From positions 2,921,201 to 2,985,200 of the forward strand of contig OX421494.1 in NCBI GenBank assembly GCA_949126835.1: a stretch of 64,000 nt of DNA, in the 5' to 3' direction. Below, in pieces: positions 55,815-64,000 of this stretch. Position numbers and translations under genes: made by a program. The DNA comes from Anisus vortex. Taxonomy: Eukaryota > Mollusca > Gastropoda > Planorbidae. The first letter of the stretch is position 1. Each line of letters opens with the position of its first letter. A model generated the notes under the pieces. That model saw only the letters and a program-made list of their open reading frames with translations, had not been told where the DNA came from and ran no database searches.

Positions 55815-57084
55815 TACACACACTAGCAATAATAACAACGCAAATAGTTGTGGGTTGTGTTTTTGAGTGAATAACATTGTTTAAAGCACCGAACACTCCA
55901 CTATAAGGCAGTGAATATTCTAAGACAAGTGTATGAAAGTATTGCTGAAGGTGAAGCGTAGCCACCACTGAGCATCTACGCAGCGGAAAGGTGCGCATGT
56001 CTTAATTAATGCTTTCATGAACCGACAAGCACAATGCATCATTTGTTTATGTTTCCGGGGTTGGGGGTGGTGGGGCGTGAGGTAGAAACGTTTATAGATT
56101 AAGAGTTGTCCGTAATTGTCTTACTCAACTGGTGATCAGATATGAACTGGCGAGCACGTGATTTAATTACAGGTGTACAACTTGCATTTTTGTTCTTTGA
56201 TAACATTTGTTGGTGTTAGAAGTGTCATCAAGTGAAAAAAATAAATAAATTGTAAGCACATTTTAAAGATCAACAAGCAATGTCTGAATGATAAAATCAA
56301 ATCAAATGATCATCCCACTGTGCGTCTTAGATATATGATAATTGATATCATCTCAAAAAGCTTAGTACATGTATAATTCATTTTATTAGTAATAAGATAT
56401 CATGGCTATTCTCTACTCTTATAAAAGTGAGTCTAGCAATTTTACTTGAAGTATTTAAGTATTTACGAAGTATCAAGTTTACTAATTACGTCTCGAATTA
56501 CGTTAAAGTAAGGATAAAACGAGCGTAGCAGAGTTAGAGTTATTTCCCTTGAATATCAATAACTTTTGACATTACCACAGAAATCCCTGTTATCTAACAA
56601 GAGGCTCAAATTACTTCAATCAAAACTCATAATATTTAAATAATGTAAACTCCACTAGCGTTATTAGCCACACTTGAATGCAATGATATTGTAAGTCCAG
56701 CACGGTGAGCCATATATGTGCCAAGACAAGTGGTTTATAAAACTCGCCAAATTATAAGAACGTTGTTTAACACAAGATATTCATATGCAATTTTACTATA
56801 GGTCGCCGCGTCTCCATTTATCTAGTTAAGAACTAATAAGTATCTTTCGAATAATAGCGACTCACATTAACGACAGTAACAATTCATGTTTCATGCATCA
56901 TATTGTTAAGCACTATCAAGATTTTACACTTGTAGTTCTTATGTTGTCATCAATCAGAGAGATGGAGAGACGGGGGGTGTTGTTAACTACCAGTTTGTAG
57001 TTGGCATTTCTGTAACTTTATTTCAGGCAATTTTTACCAGCACAAACTCAGGTAGCGTTGAACCCACCAGTTTCTGAACGTGGG
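55815..57084. other. No gene seen
   Basis: Over 1.2 kb with no supported ORF or named repeat. A small G-rich patch is at about 56056-56075. Confidence 0.5.
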
Positions 57085-57250
57085 ACGTTGTCAACCTAAG
57101 GCACGCGGGCCAGACTGCGCCCGAAAAAACGGTCAATTCATGTCTTTACTACAAAAAATTCAGTTGCTAGGGCAGGATAAATGTTAGGCTGTTGGCACGC
57201 GGAATGAATTATAAATCATACTTTGGCACTATATTATCAAGAGCATGTCA
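57085..57250. mobile_element. hAT-type MITE, family 1, inverted and diverged
   Basis: Reads in the opposite orientation to the 1435 copy: gttgtcaacctaaggcacgc, then ttggcacgcggaatgaatta and tttggcactatattatca. The ends are too worn for a target duplication. Confidence 0.5.
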
Positions 57251-58338
57251 AACCCTATTGTAGAACATTCCAAGCTTTGTATATTTCAGCGCCTTAAGAA
57301 ACATTTATAGACTATTTATAGCATGAATGTGCCCGGTTCTCTGAAACGGCTAAAATTATTTTGCAAACACGCTGCAACTACCCATGCAGTTATAATAAGC
57401 TAAATAGTCTCTTAATGGGTGATTAATTATTTTCAGGTAATTTAAACATGAATGAAATTTGTTTCCTTCATTTTCAAAGTTAATTCACACAGTTTTTATA
57501 CTATAACTTCCTTACGTCATTTAGCAGCAAGTTGGGATCTCAAGTCTTACAGGCTACAAATCACCGCTCTATTTTCGGCTTTAACTTTCTTGAACTGCAA
57601 ACAGCGGCATGAAACTACTAACTAATGCAAAACATTTATTCTCGGCTTAGAATTCACACCCACTATAAACATAGACACAAGGGAAGCAATCCAATTTCTT
57701 TAGAGGTGTAATGAATTGATAAGAAGATTCAATCAGAGTTGTACCACTAGCCCTTAAAACAAACAATGCATCAGCAGATCGCCCCTCCCCGCCCCAACAA
57801 GGGGGGCAGTCAATCCATTGAATGTCAAGCGGTCCGAAAGATAATTGCCACACTGACCCTTAGCCACGGTAACCCTGGCTCCTGACACAGTTCTGTTCTC
57901 CCATCTCTGTCTCTCTTGTATACTCTAAGTAATGACCAAACATCCACCCGCACGCCGGACAATGAAATCTAGATACTGACCACTATGTAACGGCCAAAGT
58001 AAACGACTGACCCGGGTCATGTAACTGAAAGTCCGATCACAATTTCATCACTCAGGAACCGACTTTGCCCCAATGATCTTTATGTACCAGTGGATTGTGT
58101 GGTCTAGGTCAAGGAAAGGTCAAAGTTACCATTACTTCAGCGGTTCCAGAAATATATTTTCAGCATTACATCTGAACACAAAGAATGGGTGTAGCACTGA
58201 TTACACACTTCTTGATTTCATGATATTCAAGAACATGTTGATAGATTTAGATTTCCGGATGTGTAATTGTTGTTAGAGAAACATCTGAAAAACACAAAAC
58301 TGCATTAGAATCGCGTTGAGTAACTGAAATATGTGTTT
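57251..58338. other. No gene seen
   Basis: Unassigned. ORFs at 57647 and 58073 show no recognisable domain. Confidence 0.45.
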
Positions 58339-58346
58339 GTCTATAC

Positions 58347-59400
58347 CATAGGTTCTCAACGGGGGCGTTATCGCCCCTGGGGGGGGGGCGGTGAGAGGCC
58401 TTAGAGGGGCGCTGACATTCCCGGGGGCGATTGGGGGGCGGTGAAGGGCAAGTGGGCGATACAAACGTACCCGAATTAATTGGAACGCCTAAGCTATTTG
58501 AATCGATTAGTATTTGCATGAAATATGATGTAAACGGAAGTGCTGCTAATTATCGGATATCCCCCCAAAATTGGCATACATATTATTAAACTAATAACAA
58601 ATAGGAATCGCAATGACTTTTCGATGAAGTACAGGTCAGTATTTGGCAAAAATGGTGTGCGGCCGGCTGGTCTTATGGTTGGTTCACCGGACTGTCAACC
58701 CTGCTGACCGATCACTGTCGCCCTAACATCTTCTAATATTAATGATAATTTGATCTCAGTTTTGTACCGAGATGTCCTTAATGCGTTTCAGTCTATCGTT
58801 ATACTTTCGCAGTGTCGTTAAGCGGTATGGATGCGTAGTAATCATACAAACTGGGTAGTCATTATAGTGCTTGAAAATATACATATAAATTCTTTAGACA
58901 TTTCTTTTTTTTAATAAAAGAAACAAAATACAGAAATAGCTCAAATGAGACGGGTTAATTATCTCCCTTTAAATAACAAATGTTTCCACATTTGATTCAA
59001 TGGTGATGCCGAACAAGTTATATTTTGTAATATAACACTGATTATTATCATTTCTTTATATATTTATATACATTCAACTTTATGGTATTCATTACAAGAT
59101 TTAATTATTAGAGGAATTAAATAATTTACGGTTAAATAGTTATAAATAAAAATTTCCTGCATTAATTGTTTTGTCCATTTAAGGAGTTGTTATTTTAAAC
59201 ATTAATCATTACAGAAATTACATAATATAGTGCTATTAAATAAGTCTCTTTTTTTTCTAAATTAATAATACAAATAAATTTGTTTCAGAATTAATTATAT
59301 TTATGTTTAATTAAAATTAAGTTTGGGGGGGGGGGGAAGCAGTGAGCGGAAAAGAATTGTAAAAGGAGGCGGTGAGCCGAAAAAGGTTTGAGAACCTATG
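58347..59400. mobile_element. hAT-type element, 1,054 bp, perfect 8-bp duplication
   Basis: Inverted ends are cataggttctcaac and tttgagaacctatg. The flanks are perfect copies of GTCTATAC (58339-58346 and 59401-59408), the 8-bp duplication of hAT elements. Sub-terminal G-rich blocks (58361-58450; 59326-59385) share ggcggtgag motifs. The interior is AT-rich and has no transposase ORF, so the element is non-autonomous. It contains a SINE-C fragment. Confidence 0.9.
58663..58722 (+). mobile_element. SINE-C fragment inside the hAT element
   Basis: gcggccggctggtcttatgg, then ttcaccggactgtcaaccct matches the head at 17975-18082 in the opposite orientation. Either the SINE inserted into the hAT element or the element captured it. 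Confidence 0.5.
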
Positions 59401-59408
59401 GTCTATAC

Positions 59409-60307
59409 AATGTTTTTCCCATTTTTGTTACCTACAAAAGTTAATTACTTGCTATTTGTAAAAAAAAAAAAAAATCATCGATATGTTATTTTATTCAGTC
59501 TTTTTACAAATTAATAATACAGCTAAATGACTTAAAACAACATACAGAAAAAGACATATAAACACAGAAAAATTGCAAGCCATTTGTTGTGCGTGGGCTC
59601 GCTGGGTTAAGGACATTTTTAAATATTGAAAATAACAGAATTTCAAAACGCCCTACACAGAGAATGTCAAAAAGAAATAAAAAAGAAAATGTTTAAAAGG
59701 TCAACTTCATTAACCTTTAACCTTTTCTTAGCATTAATGTAAATATAGACCTTGGGAGATAAAGATATATTAAATATAATAGAGGGATCATATTCCTATA
59801 ATGGTTATATACATATAATCATATATTATCTCCCATTATATATTCAACGCACTAGTTGTAGTGCATAAAGGCATTGGCTAGTAAATTGACTCGAGACAAT
59901 TTTAGATCAAAGATTCTGTAATTCTCTTCTCTATTTGTCTATCCATGTTGGACTGTGATTCACTAATAGACGTCCCCCCCCCTTCCCCTCCATTACTATG
60001 TTTAGCTCACAATTCACTGGAACTAGTTCAGTTTAGTGCCTTATCTATTTCAATGGTTTCCCGCGAAGCCTGCCTGCTATCAGTGGCACTAGACTTTACT
60101 TTCAGAGAATGTCTGAATCTACAGCAGATAGCGACGTGTTCACGTTTGTTTATGATGACGTGTTGGTGGGGGTGGGGATGCAAGGTGCGAGCAAATGCCC
60201 CCCTGCCCCAGATTTTGTTACTACAATCTGTTAATATATTGACATTTTGTTGAAATATTACCATTGTGTCGAAATACTATGACTAACATCTTCAATGTTC
60301 TAAACTC
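59409..60307. other. No gene seen
   Basis: AT-rich. A 102-codon plus ORF (59945) and its overlapping minus ORF show no domain and no conserved motif. Confidence 0.4.
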
Positions 60308-60309
60308 TA

Positions 60310-60495
60310 AACCAGGTGTAGGCAACCTTTTGATAATAGTCTACAGAAGTAGGATTTCTAATTCATTCAGCGTGCCAGAAGCTTAACAGTCATCCTGCTC
60401 TAGCACATAATTTCTTGTAGAAGAAACCTGAATTGAATTTTTAGAAGTCTGTTGCGTGCCAATGAAAATCGCTCTGCGTACCAAGCCTGGCCGTA
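60310..60495. mobile_element. hAT-type MITE, family 1, right end lost
   Basis: Left end ccaggtgtaggcaacctttt and the blocks ttcattcagcgtgccagaag, atttcttgtagaagaaacct and gctctgcgtaccaag match the 1435 copy. It breaks off before the right inverted repeat. Confidence 0.65.
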
Positions 60496-61144
60496 GGTGT
60501 AATTATATGTGTAAATTTGTGTGTAAATATGCGTGTAAGTCTGTTGTGTATAAGTATATAAGCTTATGTGTAAGTGAGCGCCGGTGTTTAAATTTTCCAC
60601 TGAAAACTATAAAATGTTGACAATTTTACTCACCTACTCAGGCTAATCTACGCACAGAAACATTCTATTCTTATCGATAACTAGATAAAACCGCTACACT
60701 GTAGCACAGCGCAAGACAAGTTTAATTGCTTGAATGTGATGGTTTATCAACAGCTGCGTTGTTATTGTAATGAATTTATTACTAAATCTAGCTTTTTTAA
60801 AGAGTTTGTTGTTGCGCTTCTCTCGCAACAGTTTAATTATAACAACAACAGACACACACACAAATACAACAATCTAGATTATATTTAGTACTGGTAGGTT
60901 TTATATTTTGCACTTAAATTCTTTGAACAAATAATAGAGTGCATGAACTAAATTTAGAACTCTGTTGTTCAAAATGCGCAGACTTTTACACACGTCAGAT
61001 TATCAGAGACTTTACTTTTGAAAAGTAAATGTGATTGGCCTCACAATCCCCTTGTGTTTCATGGCTACTGAGACGGGTGAGCTAATCATATCGACCAATA
61101 TGGAACACAGTTTAACAATATAAATTCGTTGATTTACTGTTGAA
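60496..61144. other. No gene seen; SINE scrap
   Basis: A faint SINE-A 3' scrap (ggcctcacaatccccttgtg) is at about 61036-61080. The remainder is unassigned. Confidence 0.4.
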
Positions 61145-61400
61145 TTTAACGTGGTCCAGAGGCAGGGCACCGAGGTTACTGCACTGAAGCTCCGAAGTTT
61201 GAATGCAGATGAACAAAAACAAATTTCGCTGCCTGGACGTAGTCACTGAGCTCTTTCCAGTACTTGACATAAGTTGGGGGAAATGAAAAGGCTGATGTAG
61301 GAAGGGGCACATTGGCTTAAGGTAGCGCGCTTTTCTGGCAAGACTAAGCAACCAGGTTCGAATACTGGTAAAGATCAGGGGCGAATCCATGTGTAGGTCT
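61145..61400 (+). mobile_element. Two diverged tRNA-like SINE heads
   Basis: First, acgtggtccagaggcagggc begins a SINE-A-like copy with gagctctttccagtacttga and cataagttgggg. Then cacattggcttaaggtagcg with aaccaggttcgaatactggt forms a second A-box/B-box pair. Both are strongly diverged. A 121-codon minus ORF across them is a shadow. Confidence 0.45.
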
Positions 61401-62569
61401 AAAACGTTCGCCTCGCTAGTAACATTTAAAAAAAAAAACAAAAAAAAACATTGGAATTCCTTGGACAATAGTACCAAAAAAAATAAAACAGACTCGGCGT
61501 TTTCCGTGTAGAAATCATGTCAACGTTTTAATGTCAAGTTTAAATTTCTGAAGTGTCAGCGATCTTGAGATGTTTATGTTACATTTTGTCATAGAATATT
61601 GACATGAGAAAAGCCAAAAAAAACAAACCCAGACCCATTAATCGCTTCTTTCTATGTCTAAAAATAGCTTGCAGTGGAAATTTTGAAATTTAAGAACCAT
61701 TATGGGTTATCGTTTACAATATGTATTGTGTAAGACGTAATAGTTTAGAATAATGACGACGTTTCATTGTTCTTGTTTTTTTCAATAATAAGCTATGTAT
61801 TCCTCGCGCGTCACAATAAATTCTGGTGGGTCAACACATGCCAGTGGGAGAATGCGTAAGTAATAGAATAGATAAACATTGAGGCTATTGGAGATGATGG
61901 GTGGCTATTTTTCTCAAAAGTGAGCTTTTCATGACAAAAGTTAGTTAAATAAAAACAAACTCGTTACTTGGACAAATAATTGTTTATGCCAAATGTACCT
62001 GAAAAATGTTACAAAGCACATAAACATATTTATAACAACACAAAGTGCAGACAATTGCTCAGAGTTTGTGCTGTTTTTCTTATCACAACTCTCCAAACTG
62101 AACAAAGACACAAACAACAACAAACATAACAGGGAATGATGGGAAAATATTGCTCACGTGACCGCCCAATCTAGGTCAAGAAACACACACAAAAAGCTAA
62201 CCGCAAACCGAAAAAGTAGAAATAATAACAAAAAAATCAACAGATGAAACACAACAAAGAACAAAACAGCGTACAATGTTGAGAGCATCCAGTGGAAGCA
62301 TTCAGAAACTACTTGAAAGGTCAGCGCAGCTCAATCATGAACATGCATTCTGCAAGGAGAGATAAACGGATACAAATGCAATTACTGCAGGCTGTGTATT
62401 AGTATGCGGAAAACGTTTTTTCCCTGCTTACTTCAGAGTAAATCCAAGCCTTCGGTCTTAATAGAAGCTGTTTTGGTTTTAAGGACACAATTTGAATTTA
62501 GTGTTTTTAGCTGGGGATTGGTTGGCGCCGTAATGCGTTGTCCCTCTTTCGTTGGCACTTTCATATATA
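61401..62569. other. No gene seen
   Basis: AT-rich with several A-runs. No supported ORF or named repeat. Confidence 0.5.
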
Positions 62570-63300
62570 GACAAAACATTCTATTGGCACATTGTGCACA
62601 ACACTCGATTGGCACATTGTGGATAACACTCTATTGGCAGATTGTTGATAAAACAATATTGGCACATTATGGACAAAATCTTTTGACATATTGTGGGCAA
62701 AAAAATTATATTGCACAATGTGTACACAACTGAATTGGTATATTGCGGGCAAAAAAATTATATTGCACAATGTGTACACAACTGAATTGGTATACTGCGG
62801 GCAAAAAAATTATATTGCTCAATGTGTACACAACTGAATTGGTATATTGCGGGCAAAACATTATATTGCACAATGTGTACACAACTGAATTGGTATATTG
62901 CGGGCAAAAAAATTATATTGCACAATGTGTACACAACTGAATTGGTATATTGCGGGCAAAAAAATTATATTGCACAATGTGTACACAACTGAATTGGTAT
63001 ATTGCGGGCAAAAAAATTATATTGCACAATGTGTACACAACTGAATTGGTATATTGTGGATAAAAATCAATTGGCATATTGTGGGCAAAATGATGAACGA
63101 TACGCTATTGGCATATTCTGGACAAAACATTGGCACATTGTGTACACAGTTCTATTGGCATATTGTGGATCAAAATCTATTGAAACATTGTGGGCAAAAC
63201 GATGATCGACACGCTATTGGCACATTGTGGGCAATTCGCTATTGACGCATTGTGAAACAAAATGCTGTTGACACATTGCGGACTAAGCGTCGTCGACACA
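62570..63300. repeat. 26-bp repeat with a homogeneous 52-bp dimer core
   Basis: The outer parts are variants of a 26-bp unit, attggcacattgtggacaaa plus a few bases. From about 62690 to 63055 a 52-bp dimer (tgtacacaactgaattggta, then tattgcgggcaaaaaaatta, tattgcacaatg) is repeated about seven times almost unchanged. Several overlapping ORFs on both strands derive from it. Confidence 0.9.
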
Positions 63301-63348
63301 CTGATACCAAAACAATAATGGCACAGTCTGTATTAAACACTTTTTTCA

Positions 63349-63525
63349 TCATCATCATCTCTAGCGCTACAGCCCATGGAGGGCTCTGTCCTGCCTCACC
63401 ACCTCCTTCCTCTCGGACCTATCCATTGTCTTCTTTTTCCAGGCCTGTACCCCGATCTGTCGCAGATCCATCTCGACATCATCCAACCATCTAGGTCTGG
63501 GTCTGCCTTTTCCTCTTGGGTTCTG
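63349..63525 (-). pseudogene. RTE-like LINE C-terminus with (GAT)n tail
   Basis: The minus strand reads RGKGRPRPRWLDDVEMDLRQ, continues with GVQAWKKKTMDRSERKEVV and ends ALHGL with a stop at 63368-63370. The GRPxxRWxDDVxxDL...ALHGL ending is typical of RTE-like LINEs. A short GATGATGATG tail follows at about 63349-63360. It is 5'-truncated to about 50 codons. Confidence 0.75.
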
Positions 63526-63540
63526 AGCATGTATCACTTT

Positions 63541-64000
63541 TAACACTTATTACATACTTGTCGAAAAAGTGTTTTTATTTAAATCTTCAGTAGGTATCCA
63601 ACAAAAAAATAACAGTATTGGCTTCTATAGTAACTATAAACAAAATACTATTTTCACAAACAGTCAATTGAATTGAAACACTGTACGTGATTTCATACAG
63701 TTCGTTTCTTTATATTTACCCACATATTACATATTTATTTACCTTTCCAGAATGTAGGCAACGTTTCTGATATACACCATAAATAAAAATATATCTCAAT
63801 TGTATCACATTACGATATCTCTGTTTCTATAAACAACTTCAGCCAGGATCACAAGTGTTTTTTTGTTTTCAGTTTTTCATTTTGTATTAGGTCTATTCAC
63901 CTCTACTATAAGTTGTTGTATGATTTCCTTTTATCTAATTTCATTTGCACAAAGACAGAAAAAAAAAAGGAAAAACTGTTTTTTTCTTTATTTTGCAATA
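63541..64000. other. No gene seen
   Basis: AT-rich end of the window. Nothing assigned. Confidence 0.5.

Overview
This window looks like intergenic DNA from a repeat-rich, AT-rich animal genome. I could support no host protein-coding gene and no functional tRNA or rRNA gene. The mix of repeats fits a mollusc, most likely a gastropod snail: tRNA-derived SINEs with a shared body, CR1/L2-like and RTE-like non-LTR retrotransposons, a Gmr1-like LTR element, hAT-type MITEs and a TTAA-flanked element with Kolobok/T2-style ends. That placement is inference from repeat content, not from any diagnostic host gene.

Left part (1-21.8 kb). The RNase H end of a non-LTR retrotransposon (1.9 kb) is split by a 4.0-kb TTAA-flanked element (2420-6450) and resumes in frame on the far side. 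SINE fragments follow, then a 37-bp minisatellite (10.3 kb), a CT-rich tract, and a 36-bp minisatellite of about 38 units (12.9-14.3 kb) that is open on both strands. Next comes an L2/CR1-like LINE end carrying a hAT MITE with a perfect 8-bp target duplication (14462-14742), then an exact 251-bp tandem duplication (17.2-17.7 kb) and an ACATACA-type array (20 kb).

Centre (21.8-28.3 kb). A structurally complete and apparently very young LTR retrotransposon lies on the minus strand inside an (AT)n tract. Its two 625-bp LTRs differ at one position by eye. It has one uninterrupted 919-codon ORF with a coiled-coil N-terminus, a SCAN-like capsid region, a CCHC knuckle, an aspartic protease with DTGAS, a collage of integrase pieces and a C-terminal hydrophobic helix. 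There is no reverse transcriptase or RNase H. About 2.2 kb of non-coding DNA separates the stop codon from the polypurine tract. This is the main candidate for an undescribed system: a recently mobilised element that keeps capsid and protease but must borrow reverse transcriptase, and probably integrase.

Right part (28.3-64 kb). Highly homogeneous minisatellites occur: 30 bp x 21, 61 bp x 17, 36 bp x 14. There is a 200-base assembly gap inside a repeat, a 5'-truncated CR1/Rex1-like reverse transcriptase pseudogene (39.1-40.9 kb) and two RTE-like LINE ends in tandem (46.7-48.2 kb). A cluster of MITEs with ends near GACTATAATAAGATGGACC lies at 50.4-52.3 kb, a 1.05-kb hAT element with a perfect 8-bp target duplication at 58347-59400, and a 26/52-bp dimeric array at 62.6-63.3 kb.

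Nothing here forms a pathway. The relationships are between elements: SINEs and MITEs depend on LINE or transposase machinery elsewhere, and nested insertions give a relative order of events. All comparisons were made by eye; copy boundaries of diverged repeats are approximate.
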